DNA from: Sandaracinus sp.
GTDB taxonomy: Bacteria > Myxococcota_A > Polyangia > Polyangiales > Houyiibacteriaceae
Assembly: GCA_002699025.1 (NCBI GenBank)
Contig: PABA01000091.1
Coordinates: 1-32,108, forward strand
Direction of reading: 5' to 3'
DNA length: 32,108 bases
This document shows, one piece after another, positions 23,309 to 30,516 of this stretch. The position numbers and the translations under genes were made by a program. The notes under the pieces were generated by a model, which was not told the DNA's origin, did not search any database, and saw only the letters and a list, made by a program, of their open reading frames with translations. Within the stretch, counting starts at the first letter, position 1. Each line of letters starts with the position of its first letter.

Positions 23309-24067
23309 ATGCTCACCCTCGCCCCGCCGCCCATGCCCCGCCCCGTCCGCCGCGCCCGCGCGCGCGCCCTCGCGCTCCTCGCGCCCCGCTCGCGCCGCGC
23401 CTTCTTCCTGCTCTGCGACGCGCTCCGGGACGAGGACGCGCTCGTCCGCGAGCATGCGGCCGGGGTGCTCGGGCGCCTCGGCGATCGGCGGGCCGTCCCG
23501 GCCTTGGAGCTGGCGCGCCCGAAGACGGCCGGGGCCTCGCGGCGGGCGATCGACGCGGCCCTCGAGGCGCTCGGCGAGCGGCCGCCGCTCGACGACGAGG
23601 CGCGGCTGCGCGCGGATCTGCGCGAGGGCCCGCTCGAGGTGCGCGTGGCCGCGGCGCGGAGCCTCGGCGCGCGGCGGGATCCGGCGAGCCGGCGCGCGCT
23701 CGAGGAGGCGCTCCGGGACGCGAGCGCGGAGGTCGGCGCCGAGGCCGCGAGGTCCCTCGGGCGGCGCGGCCGGGGCGCGGCCCGGGAGGCGCTCGAGGAG
23801 GTCGTGGCCGACGCGAGCTGGTTCCACGCGAGCGTGCGCGCGGCCGCCGTCGAGGCGCTCGGCGAGCTCGCGGATCGGCGCTCGCTGCCCCGGCTCCTCG
23901 ACGCCGTGCGCGACCCCGACGCCGACGTGAGCCGGGCCGCCGTGGAGGCGCTGGCCCGCGTCGGTGACGCGCGCGCCGTCCCCGTCTTCGAGCGCATCCT
24001 CGAGAACGAGGACGGCTACTTCGCCCCCGCCGTCCGCGAAGCCGCCGAGCGCGCCCTGGCCCGCTGA
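23309..24067 (+). CDS. HEAT-repeat protein
   Basis: 252 residues from the ATG at 23309; a second Met eight codons later is also possible, and the frame upstream is not protein-like. There is no signal peptide. The body is a series of HEAT/PBS-lyase-type helical repeats of about 31 residues: ALRDEDALVREHAAGVLGRLGDRRAVPALE, LREGPLEVRVAAARSLGARRDPASRRALEEAL, RDASAEVGAEAARSLGRRGRGAAREALEEV, ADASWFHASVRAAAVEALGELADRRSLPRLLDAV, RDPDADVSRAAVEALARVGDARAVPVFERIL. Such scaffolds bind proteins or, in phycobilin lyases, chromophores; no specific partner can be named. It is convergent with the LysR gene and has no operon neighbour. Confidence 0.85.
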   Translation: MLTLAPPPMPRPVRRARARALALLAPRSRRAFFLLCDALRDEDALVREHAAGVLGRLGDRRAVPALELARPKTAGASRRAIDAALEALGERPPLDDEARLRADLREGPLEVRVAAARSLGARRDPASRRALEEALRDASAEVGAEAARSLGRRGRGAAREALEEVVADASWFHASVRAAAVEALGELADRRSLPRLLDAVRDPDADVSRAAVEALARVGDARAVPVFERILENEDGYFAPAVREAAERALAR

Positions 24068-24118
24068 GCGGTCTCCTCGAGGTCTCCTCGAGGTCGCGGT
24101 CCCATGGCCGCGCTGTCC

Positions 24119-24138
24119 GCCGAGCGCGGCCGCTCGGC
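24119..24138. terminator. GC hairpin between convergent genes
   Basis: GCCGAGCG (24119-24126) and CGCTCGGC (24131-24138) pair perfectly with a 4-nt loop, in the 153-bp space between the HEAT-repeat gene and the LysR gene. Two copies of the palindrome CCTCGAGG lie just before it at 24075-24082 and 24086-24093. It could stop transcription from both sides, but no U-tract is seen. Confidence 0.4.
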
Positions 24139-24220
24139 CGCTCGGCCCGCGGATCGGCGCTCGGCCCGGGGGCCGCAGGTCCGGTCGCGCGCGCCGGCGG
24201 CGTACGCATCGGGCGCGCGC

Positions 24221-25120
24221 TCAGCCGACGTACGCCGCGAGCGCCTCCGCGAGGTGGTCGAGCACGACGCGGACGCGGGCGACGTGGCGGAGGTCCTCGT
24301 GGGTCACGAGCCAGACCTCGAGGGGGAGGCTCAGCCGTGGCAGCACGCGCACGAGGGCCGGCTCGCGGGCGGCGAGGGGAGCCTGGCAGGCACCGATGCC
24401 GACGCCCGCGCGGATCGCGGCGAGCGTGGCCAGGTCGTCGTCGGTGCGGAGCGCGTAGGCGCGGGCGCCGGTGGGCATTCCCGCGGCGGCCTGGGCGTCG
24501 AGCACGGCCCGGTCCCGGTCGGCGCCGATCAGCGCATGCCGCCCGAGGTCGCGTCGGCGCCGTGGCGGCTCACGCCCCGCGAGGTAGGCGGCGCTCGCGA
24601 AGAGGCCCACGTCGATGGTGCCCACGCGGCGGGCGACCAGCGCCTTCTGCGTCGGCCGCGTCATGCGCACGGCCACGTCCGCGTCCCGTCGCACGAGATC
24701 CTGCGCCGCGTTGCCGAGCGCGAGCTCGATCCGTAGGCCCGGTCGCCGCGCCCGGAGCGACGCGAGCATCGGCGGCAGCACCTCCACCCCCATCACGTCG
24801 CTGGCCGTGATCCGCACCGTGCCGCGCTCCGCGTCCCGGGCCGCCGAGACGGCTCGCGCCATCGCCCGCGCCGTCGCCGCCATGGCCTCCGCGTGGGGCC
24901 GCATCGCCCGCGCCGCCTGCGTGGGCACGAGCCCGTTCACCGCCCGCGTGAAGAGCACCACGTCGAGCGCCTCCTCGAGCGCCTCGACCCGCCGCCGCAC
25001 CGTGGGCTGCGCCACGCCCAACGACCGCGCCGCGGCGCTGAGGCTGCCGCCCTCCATCACCGCCAGGAAGGTCTCGTGGAGCGCCCAGCTGGGTGCGTCG
25101 GGGCCGCGGAGCGTGCTCAT
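24221..25120 (-). CDS. LysR-family transcriptional regulator
   Basis: 299 residues from the ATG at 25120; an in-frame start at 25147 would add nine residues and enter the probable operator. The N-terminal winged helix-turn-helix (about 10-70) reads LHETFLAVMEGGSLSAAARSLGVAQPTVRRRVEALEEALDVVLFTR, a standard LysR DNA-binding domain. A linker helix leads to the type-2 periplasmic-binding-like effector domain (from about 95: GTVRITASDVMGVEVLPPML, then VRMTRPTQKALVARRVGTIDVGLFAS, RTDDDLATLAAIRAGVGIGACQAPLA). These proteins act as tetramers and often control the divergently transcribed neighbour, here the DUF4260 gene whose start is 85 bp away. The inducer is unknown. Confidence 0.93.
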   Translation of the reverse strand: MSTLRGPDAPSWALHETFLAVMEGGSLSAAARSLGVAQPTVRRRVEALEEALDVVLFTRAVNGLVPTQAARAMRPHAEAMAATARAMARAVSAARDAERGTVRITASDVMGVEVLPPMLASLRARRPGLRIELALGNAAQDLVRRDADVAVRMTRPTQKALVARRVGTIDVGLFASAAYLAGREPPRRRRDLGRHALIGADRDRAVLDAQAAAGMPTGARAYALRTDDDLATLAAIRAGVGIGACQAPLAAREPALVRVLPRLSLPLEVWLVTHEDLRHVARVRVVLDHLAEALAAYVG

Positions 25121-25137
25121 CCATTCTTTATGAGCGG

Positions 25138-25151
25138 ATGAACGCATTCAT
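25138..25151. promoter_or_regulatory. Candidate LysR operator/promoter between divergent genes
   Basis: ATGAA (25138-25142) and TTCAT (25147-25151) form an inverted repeat with a 4-nt centre, contained in a T-N11-A-type site. A TACAAT -10-like hexamer overlaps it at 25151-25156 for rightward transcription. The stretch is markedly AT-richer than its surroundings. Recognition by the adjacent LysR protein is inferred from position. Confidence 0.45.
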
Positions 25152-25205
25152 ACAATCGTCATGAGCGCGGCCCCGGCGCAGAGTGGAGGCGAAAGGACGC
25201 CCGTC

Positions 25206-25598
25206 ATGACCCCCCGCCTCCTGCTCCGCCTCGAGGGCCTCGCCCTGCTCGCCGTGTCCACCACCGCCTACTTCGCCCTCGGTGGGACGGCGGGCTGGTT
25301 CGCGGCGCTCCTCCTCGCGCCGGACCTCTCCATGCTCGGCTACCTCGCCGGTCCGCGCGTCGGCGCCGCCGCCTACAACGCCGCCCACACGCAGCTCGGC
25401 CCACTCGCCCTCGGCGCCCTGGCGCTCGGCGCGGGCCCGCCCTCGCTCCTCCTGGGCGGGCTGATCTGGGCCGCTCACATCGGCCTCGACCGCGCCCTCG
25501 GCTACGGCCTGAAGCACGCGAGCGGCTTCCATCACACCCACCTCGGCCCATCCCACGCCCACGCCCACGCCCGTGCCCGCCGCCAACCGACCCCCTGA
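25206..25598 (+). CDS. DUF4260 family membrane protein
   Basis: 130 residues from the ATG at 25206, chosen because GGAGG and AAGGA sequences lie 6-17 bp before it; an earlier ATG at 25161 sits almost on the -10-like element. The chain has about four membrane helices and the family's hallmark sequences: LLRLEGLALLAVSTTAYFAL, APDLSMLGYLAGPRVGAAAYN, AAHTQLGPLALG, LIWAAHIGLDRALGYGLKHASGFHHTHLG. DUF4260 has no known function; its members are often encoded next to LysR or other regulators. The protein ends in an unusual His/Ala/Arg tail (HAHAHARAR) encoded by a hexamer array. It is divergent from the LysR gene. Confidence 0.9.
   Translation: MTPRLLLRLEGLALLAVSTTAYFALGGTAGWFAALLLAPDLSMLGYLAGPRVGAAAYNAAHTQLGPLALGALALGAGPPSLLLGGLIWAAHIGLDRALGYGLKHASGFHHTHLGPSHAHAHARARRQPTP
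25552..25578. repeat. CCCACG hexamer array at the 3' end of the DUF4260 gene
   Basis: Five CCC tracts with acg/gtg spacers make a G-quadruplex motif on the minus strand, 20 bp before the gene's stop region. In frame the array encodes the HAHAHARAR tail. It is related in form to the other hexamer arrays of the window. Confidence 0.8.
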
Positions 25599-25649
25599 AC
25601 GCTCTCCGAGCGGGACCGCCCGACACGACCCCGCCCTCTCGAGCGAACG

Positions 25650-26243
25650 CTACTCGAGCGTCGCGTCGCCCGGGGCCTCGGGCAGCTCGCAAGGCAGGGC
25701 GCAGGTGTCGAGCGCGTCGTTCGTCATGCACTGGCACCCCACCTCCACGAGGCGTCCGTCGACGCGCCACATGCGGAGGTGCGTGCTCGTGGTGAGCGCG
25801 GGGCCCTGGAGGGTCATCACCACGTCGCAGGAGCGCGGCCCGCAGGAGCGCTCCGTGTCCGCGACGATCCCCCGGGCCTCGGCCGCGACGCGGGCCAGAT
25901 CCTCGGCGTCCCGCGCGCTCTCGCTCACCGGATACCCGGCGCCGTAGGCCGGATCGTGGACGATGTGGGTGAGCACGAGGCCGATGGGGGCGCCTGCCGG
26001 CTGGGCTCCGGCGACCCGCACCTCGGCCCCCGGATCGCGGCGGGAGGCGGCCGCGGAGAGACGCTCCCGGCCGGCCTCGTCGAGGCGTTCGTACCCCGAA
26101 GGCACCGTGGCCCGGATCCCCGCGAGCTCGAGGGTCGTCTCCTCCCGCCGAGGCTCCGCGCGCCGCTCGCGCCGGGTCTCCCCGTCGTCCTTCGAGCAAG
26201 CCGTCAGGAGCACGAACGACAGCGCGACCAGAGCGAGCTTCAT
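25650..26243 (-). CDS. Unrecognised small lipoprotein
   Basis: 197 residues. The signal MKLALVALSFVLLTAC has a lipobox (LTAC, Cys 16), and a charged linker (DDGETRRERRAEPRREE) follows. Residues about 38-190 form one alpha/beta domain: LELAGIRATVPSGYERLDE, EVRVAGAQPAGAPIGLVLTHIVHD, VSESARDAEDLARVAAEARGIV, CDVVMTLQGPALTTSTHLRMWRVDG, LVEVGCQCMTND. This resembles the simple 'predict and subtract' domains of many envelope lipoproteins, but no named family is recognised. Six cysteines in the second half (CGPRSC, CQC, CALPC) may form disulphides. It is convergent with DUF4260 and divergent from the endonuclease III gene. Confidence 0.8.
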   Translation of the reverse strand: MKLALVALSFVLLTACSKDDGETRRERRAEPRREETTLELAGIRATVPSGYERLDEAGRERLSAAASRRDPGAEVRVAGAQPAGAPIGLVLTHIVHDPAYGAGYPVSESARDAEDLARVAAEARGIVADTERSCGPRSCDVVMTLQGPALTTSTHLRMWRVDGRLVEVGCQCMTNDALDTCALPCELPEAPGDATLE

Positions 26244-26274
26244 CGCCGAACCCTATCGCCGCTCGGGAACCAGG

Positions 26275-26338
26275 TCGAAGCGAGCTTCGAATCCGCCGAG
26301 CGGAGCCAGCCCCGACTCGGTTCTCGAATACCCGAGAA
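26275..26338. promoter_or_regulatory. Two inverted repeats in the lipoprotein/nth divergent region
   Basis: TCGAAGC (26275-26281) and GCTTCGA (26284-26290) pair perfectly around a 2-nt centre. TTCTCG (26321-26326) and CGAGAA (26333-26338) pair around a 6-nt loop. They lie in the 279-bp divergent promoter region. Any regulatory role is inference. Confidence 0.35.
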
Positions 26339-26522
26339 GCGCCCGACCCGCCCGAGCTCCCCGGCTCCCGCCGCGCGAAGCGAGGCTCGTCGCCGAAGGC
26401 GGCGAAACCCGGCCCCCGCGGCCGCCCACACCGGAGCTGTCCCCGCCGCGACGACGTCCGCCGGCGCAGACGACACAGCCGCGCCGTTGAGCCGGCGGCC
26501 GTCCTCGCGCAAGCTGCGCGCC

Positions 26523-27266
26523 ATGACCCGCGCCGAGAAGGCCGCCCGCATCGCCGAGCAGCTCGCCGAGCTCTACCCCGAGCCGCCCATCCCCCTCGAT
26601 CACACGGATCCCTTCACCCTCCTCGTCGCCGTCATGCTCAGCGCGCAGACGACGGACAAGAAGGTCAACGAGGTCACCCCCGCGCTCTTCGCCGTGGCGC
26701 CCACGCCCGAGAAGATGGCCGCCCTCGAGGTCGAGGAGATCCGCGAGCTCATCCGGCAGATCGGCCTCGCCCCCACCAAGGCGAAGAACCTGAAGAAGAT
26801 GGCCACGATCCTCGTCGAGGAGCACGGCGGCGAGGTCCCCCGCGACCACGCCGATCTCGTCGCGCTCCCGGGCGTCGGCAACAAGACGGCGCAGGTGGTC
26901 GAGGCCCAGGCCTTCGGCGTCCCGGCCTTCCCTGTCGACACCCACATCCACCGTCTCGCCGCCCGCTGGGGGCTCTCGAGCGGCAAGAACGTCGCGACCA
27001 CGGAGCGCGACCTCAAGAGCCTCTTCCCGGAGGAGCTCTGGAACGATCTCCACCTGCAGATCATCTACTTCGGCCGCGAGCACTGCCCGGCCCGCGGCCA
27101 CGATCTGAGCACCTGCCCCATCTGCGGCTGGGCGGCTTCCAAGAAGCGCATCGCCGAGGAGGCGAAGAAGAACGCGCCGAAGAAGCGGAAGAAGACGGCC
27201 GCGAAGAAAACGGCCGCGAAGAAGACGGCCGCGAAGAAGACCACCGAGAAGGCGGCCCGCTCGTGA
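26523..27266 (+). CDS. nth: Endonuclease III with lysine-rich tail
   Basis: 247 residues from the ATG at 26523. The helix-hairpin-helix glycosylase core is clear: LLVAVMLSAQTTDKKVNEVTP, then LPGVGNKTAQVV with the catalytic Lys 121 and PVDTHIHRLAARW with the catalytic Asp 139, both aligning with E. coli Nth Lys120 and Asp138. It removes oxidised pyrimidines from DNA and cuts at the resulting site. The C-terminal cluster region has only C188, C198 and C201; the residue aligning with E. coli Cys194 is Leu 195 and there is no match to Cys203, so the usual [4Fe-4S] cluster may be lost or altered. Residues 207-247 form a histone H1-like tail with three KTAAK repeats. The stop overlaps the next gene by GTGA. 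Confidence 0.92.
   Translation: MTRAEKAARIAEQLAELYPEPPIPLDHTDPFTLLVAVMLSAQTTDKKVNEVTPALFAVAPTPEKMAALEVEEIRELIRQIGLAPTKAKNLKKMATILVEEHGGEVPRDHADLVALPGVGNKTAQVVEAQAFGVPAFPVDTHIHRLAARWGLSSGKNVATTERDLKSLFPEELWNDLHLQIIYFGREHCPARGHDLSTCPICGWAASKKRIAEEAKKNAPKKRKKTAAKKTAAKKTAAKKTTEKAARS
27192..27236 (+). repeat. Three 15-bp tandem repeats in the nth tail
   Basis: aagacggccgcgaag is repeated three times in frame (27192-27206, 27207-27221 with one change, 27222-27236), encoding KTAAK units of the Lys-rich C-terminal tail. Confidence 0.85.
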
Positions 27267-27934
27267 GCGACCGAGCCGCGCCCACCCTCGAGCTCTTCTT
27301 CGACTACAGCTCGCCCTTCGCCTACCTCGCCTCCACCCAGGCCGAGCGCCTCGCCGCCGAGACCGGCGCCACCCTGGTCTGGCGCCCCTTCCTCCTCGGC
27401 GCCCTCTTCAAAGCCATCGGCACGCCGCTCGTCCCCATCGCCTCCTTCCCCGAGCCCAAGCGCCGCTACCTCCGCGCCGACATGGAGCGCTGGGCCGCCC
27501 ACTGGGGCGTCCCCCTCCGCTTCCCGAGCGGCTTCCCGCTCCGCACCGTCGACGCCCTCCGCCTCACCCTCGCCGCCGGCTGCCCGGCCCCGCTCATCCA
27601 CCGCCTCTTTCGCGCCCTCTGGGTCGAGGACCGCGCCCCCGACCGCGCGACCCTCGCGGCTTGCCTCGACGACGCCTGCCCCGAAGACGGCGGCCTCGAC
27701 CCGGCCCTCCTCGAGCGCGTCGACGAGCCCTCCATCAAGGACGCCCTCCGCGAGGCCACCCAGGCCGCCATCGACGGCGACGTCCCCGGCGCGCCCACCT
27801 TCCGCGTCACCCGCGGCGAGCGCGTCGAGCTCTTCTGGGGCCAGGATCGCCTCGACTTCGTCCGCGCCGCCCTCGAGGGCCGCGCCCCCTGGAACGACGA
27901 CGGCTCCCCGGCCTCCCCGCCGGCCGTGAAGTAG
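27263..27934 (+). CDS. 2-hydroxychromene-2-carboxylate isomerase family (DsbA/GST-kappa fold)
   Basis: 223 residues from a GTG start overlapping the nth stop by 4 bp. The opening LELFFDYSSPFAYLASTQ is the family hallmark, with the glutathione-activating Ser at about residue 17 in S-S-P-F. Then come WRPFLLGALFKAIG, RRYLRADMERWAAHWGVPLRFP, FRALWVEDRAPD and, near the end, VPGAPTFRV, the cis-Pro loop of thioredoxin-like folds, with LFWGQDRLDFV. Family members isomerise 2-hydroxychromene-2-carboxylate in naphthalene breakdown using glutathione, or act as general glutathione-dependent isomerases. No aromatic-degradation genes are adjacent, so the real substrate is open. Confidence 0.9.
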   Translation: MSDRAAPTLELFFDYSSPFAYLASTQAERLAAETGATLVWRPFLLGALFKAIGTPLVPIASFPEPKRRYLRADMERWAAHWGVPLRFPSGFPLRTVDALRLTLAAGCPAPLIHRLFRALWVEDRAPDRATLAACLDDACPEDGGLDPALLERVDEPSIKDALREATQAAIDGDVPGAPTFRVTRGERVELFWGQDRLDFVRAALEGRAPWNDDGSPASPPAVK

Positions 27935-27967
27935 CGCTCGGCGGCGCGCGACCCCAAAGTAGAGACC

Positions 27968-29344
27968 GTGCTCCTCCAGCTCCGGCTGTTCGGCGTCCAA
28001 GTCCGCATCCACCTGTGGTTCCTCGCCACGGGACTGCTCCTGTGGTGGATGGCCGGCTCCGAATACGGCGCCAAGTCGCTGCCGATCATGCTCCTGCTCG
28101 TCCTGCAGGGCGTGCTCTTCCACGAGCTCGGCCACGCGCTCATGGGCCGCCTCTTCGGGCTGAAGCCGACCATCGACCTGATGTTCTTCAGCGGCGTCAC
28201 CCGCTTTCAGGGCGGCGTCCGCGCGAAGCTCACGCCCGGCAAGAGCATGGCCGTCAGCTTCGCCGGCCCCTTCGTCGGCCTGGTCCTCGGCGGCGCCATG
28301 CTCCTCGCCGGCGCCTTCCTCGACATCGGCGACGAGGGCTCGCTCCGCCGCTGGGCCTGGGAGTGGTTCGTCTTCGTGAACCTCGGCTGGGGCGTGCTCA
28401 ACCTCCTGCCGATCATGCCGCTCGACGGCGGCAACATCATGGCCGCCTTCTTCCAGCTCTTCTCGCGCGAGAAGGGCATCCGCGCGGCGCGCTACGTCTC
28501 CCTCGTCTTCATCGCCGTGCTCCTCGTGCTCGCCTTCTGGGCCGAGGCGCCGCTCCTGGCCGTCTTCCTGGGGCTCTTCGCGATGCAGAACGTGCAGCTC
28601 CTCCGCGCGGAGAAGACGCTCCGCGACGCGGGCCTCGACGCCGTGCGCTCGCCGGAGGACCTGGTGAAGCTCGGCTACGAGGCGCTCGAGGAGGGCGACG
28701 GAGAGAAGACCTCGCAGATCGCCATGCTCCTCCTGCGGCATGCGCAGGAGGACACGGCGCGTGACGAGGCGCTCCACCTGCTCGCCTGGGGGCGCCTGCT
28801 CGCCGACGAGCCGGGGCAGGCGCGCGAGGCCCTCGACCGGCTGAGCGGGCAGCGCGAGCCGGACCCGGCGCTCGAGGGCGCGGTGCTCCTGGCGCTCGGG
28901 CGGGCGACGCTCTCCCTCGACCCGCTCGAGCGGGCCCTCGCCGCCGGGCCGAGCGCCTTCGTCACCAAGCGCTATGTGGACGCGGTCATCCAGAGCGGCG
29001 ACTACGGCCGCGCCGCCCGCTTCCTCGCGGAGCACGGCGAGGTGCTCCCCACCAGCTCGGTCTCGCGGCTCCAAGCGAGCGCGCTGCAGGCCGGCGACTT
29101 CATGGCGGCGCTGACCATCGGCGAGCGGGCCTTCGAGGAGACCGGCGAGCCCCTGACGGCCTTCAACGCCGCCTGCGCGCTGGCCCGGCTCGGGCGCGCG
29201 GACGAGGCGCTCGGCTGGCTCGAGCGGGCCCTCGACAGCGGCCTCTCGGACGTGCGCCTCCTCGACGACGAGGACGACCTCGATCCGCTCCGCGGCCTCC
29301 CCGGCTGGGCCGAGCTCCGCGCCCGCGCCGCCCGCACGCCGTAG
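27968..29344 (+). CDS. M50 (site-2-protease-like) membrane metalloprotease with C-terminal TPR domain
   Basis: 458 residues from a GTG start. Residues 1-215 are a multi-pass membrane domain with the zinc motif HELGH at 52-56 (VLFHELGHALMG) and the third ligand in NLLPIMPLDGGN (Asp 153), the M50 signature. Residues about 225-450 are soluble helical repeats of TPR type (LVKLGYEALEEGDGEKTSQIAMLLLRHAQ, LHLLAWGRLLADEPGQAREALDRL, AFNAACALARLGRADEALGWLERALD), ending in a TPR end-of-group element (LLDDEDDLDPLRGLPGWAELR). The family cuts proteins within or near the membrane, for example anti-sigma factors or precursors. Here the TPR module may recruit the substrate. It lies 33 bp after the isomerase gene and is probably co-transcribed. 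Confidence 0.9.
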   Translation: MLLQLRLFGVQVRIHLWFLATGLLLWWMAGSEYGAKSLPIMLLLVLQGVLFHELGHALMGRLFGLKPTIDLMFFSGVTRFQGGVRAKLTPGKSMAVSFAGPFVGLVLGGAMLLAGAFLDIGDEGSLRRWAWEWFVFVNLGWGVLNLLPIMPLDGGNIMAAFFQLFSREKGIRAARYVSLVFIAVLLVLAFWAEAPLLAVFLGLFAMQNVQLLRAEKTLRDAGLDAVRSPEDLVKLGYEALEEGDGEKTSQIAMLLLRHAQEDTARDEALHLLAWGRLLADEPGQAREALDRLSGQREPDPALEGAVLLALGRATLSLDPLERALAAGPSAFVTKRYVDAVIQSGDYGRAARFLAEHGEVLPTSSVSRLQASALQAGDFMAALTIGERAFEETGEPLTAFNAACALARLGRADEALGWLERALDSGLSDVRLLDDEDDLDPLRGLPGWAELRARAARTP

Positions 29345-29366
29345 CCCCGGAGCCGCGCCCCGAGCG

Positions 29367-29388
29367 CGCCGCCGCGATCTCGGCGGCG
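29367..29388 (+). terminator. GC hairpin after the M50 gene
   Basis: CGCCGCCG (29367-29374) and CGGCGGCG (29381-29388) form a perfect 8-bp stem with loop CGATCT, 22 bp after the M50 stop codon. No U-tract follows, so it may also act as an mRNA stabiliser. Confidence 0.45.
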
Positions 29389-29438
29389 TGAGCGCCATCG
29401 TAGCGGCGGACCCGCGCGGCCCTGCACGCTCGGGGGCG

Positions 29439-30182
29439 ATGAAGCACCCGACCCTCGACGAGCTCTGGGAGGCCGACCCACCGCCCCGCGGCCTCTTCGG
29501 CGACCACGCCATCGCGGCCCTGCCCCCGGCCGCGCGGCGCTACCTCCGGCATGCCATCGACGAAGACGCGCCCCTGGCGACGGCGGTGCGGCTGCGCATG
29601 CACGGCGAGATCAAGCTGAAGGGCTGGGTGCCCTTCGAGGCGGAGCAGGTGCTCCGGGCCGAGCGCGGCTTCATCTGGAAGGCGAGGGCGCGCATGGGCC
29701 TGCTCCCGGTGCGCGGGGCGGACCGGCTCGTGGACGGCGCCGGCGAGATGGACTTCCGGCTCTTCGGCGTGGTGCCGGTGATGACGGCCGAGGGCCCCGA
29801 GGTGACGCGCTCGGCGGCCGGGCGGCATCAGATCGAGTCGATCTGGTTGCCTTCGGCGCTGGTCGGGCCCGAGGTGGCCTGGACCGAGGAGGACCTCGCG
29901 CATCCGCACGTGCAGACGCGCATGGCGGACGAGGAGAGCGACCTTCGCTTCACCATCGACGAGGAGGGGCGCCTCGAGGCCTGCGCCATGGAGCGCTGGG
30001 GCAACCCGGAAGGCGAGGCCTGGCACTACGCGCCTTTCGGCGGGGTCGTGGAGGAGGAGCGGCGCTTCGGGGCCTACCGGGTTCCGTCGAAGCTGCGGGT
30101 GGGCTGGCACTTCGGGACCGAGCGCTTCGAGAGCGAGGGGGAGTTCATCCGCATCACGGTCGACGAGGCGACCTTCCGCTGA
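29439..30182 (+). CDS. DUF6544-like (DUF6920) protein
   Basis: 247 residues from the ATG at 29439, chosen because a GGGGG sequence lies a few bases upstream and an earlier GTG at 29388 falls inside the hairpin. There is no signal peptide. The sequence LPPAARRYLRHAIDEDAPLATAVRLRMHGEIKLKGWVPFEAEQVLRAERGFIWKARAR is the recognisable core of this family ('LP..vrRyL..a').  Later segments are VDGAGEMDFRLFGVVPVMTAEGPEVTRSAAGRHQIESIWLPSAL, VRFTIDEEGR-like and YAPFGGVVEEERRFGAYRVPSKLRVGWHFGTERF. The predicted fold is a mostly beta, lipid-binding-like barrel; function is unknown. It is separated from the upstream M50 gene by a hairpin and may be transcribed on its own. Confidence 0.75.
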   Translation: MKHPTLDELWEADPPPRGLFGDHAIAALPPAARRYLRHAIDEDAPLATAVRLRMHGEIKLKGWVPFEAEQVLRAERGFIWKARARMGLLPVRGADRLVDGAGEMDFRLFGVVPVMTAEGPEVTRSAAGRHQIESIWLPSALVGPEVAWTEEDLAHPHVQTRMADEESDLRFTIDEEGRLEACAMERWGNPEGEAWHYAPFGGVVEEERRFGAYRVPSKLRVGWHFGTERFESEGEFIRITVDEATFR

Positions 30183-30516
30183 GCCCCGACGGCGAGCGCG
30201 CTCCTCGCGGATTCCGATCGAGCGCTCGGACGTGGGCGTGTGGGCGGCGGGACGCGACGATCCTCGCGCGTCGTCCCCACGCATCGCCCCCACGCGTCGC
30301 CTCCACGCATCGCCTCCACGCATCGCCCCCACGCATCGCCCCCACGCATCGCGGACCGGTCGAGGCTCGCGGCGTGCTCTCTCCGAAGCGATTTGCCCGG
30401 ATGCACCCCGGCGCGGCGTGAGGATCGCGAGGGCGCGTCGACCGGTGACGAGTCCGGGCCCGGGCGAGCGCGCCGCAGTTGCCGAGACGGGCGCGCCTCG
30501 CCGAGCATGACGTTCC
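30183..30516. other. 334-bp intergenic region with 13-bp repeats
   Basis: No gene is supported between the DUF6544-like gene and the acyltransferase. The region holds the 13-bp repeat array at 30275-30352; elsewhere I see no clear promoter or hairpin. Confidence 0.7.
30275..30352. repeat. Six 13-bp tandem repeats
   Basis: ccccacgcatcgc or ctccacgcatcgc is repeated six times without gaps (30275, 30288, 30301, 30314, 30327, 30340), with one A-to-G change in copy two. The period is not a multiple of three and the array lies about 165 bp before the acyltransferase start, so it is non-coding. Confidence 0.9.

Noticed and set aside
21208-23967. A 919-codon plus-strand frame
   Set aside because: It is the shadow of boxC, which has unmistakable family motifs on the minus strand.
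27065-29512. An 815-codon minus-strand frame
   Set aside because: It lies opposite the end of nth, the isomerase and the M50 gene, all with clear motifs; its own product is Glu/Gly/Arg-rich without a fold.
30275-30352. CRISPR array
   Set aside because: Six 13-bp units are joined without spacers and no cas gene is near, so this is a plain tandem repeat.
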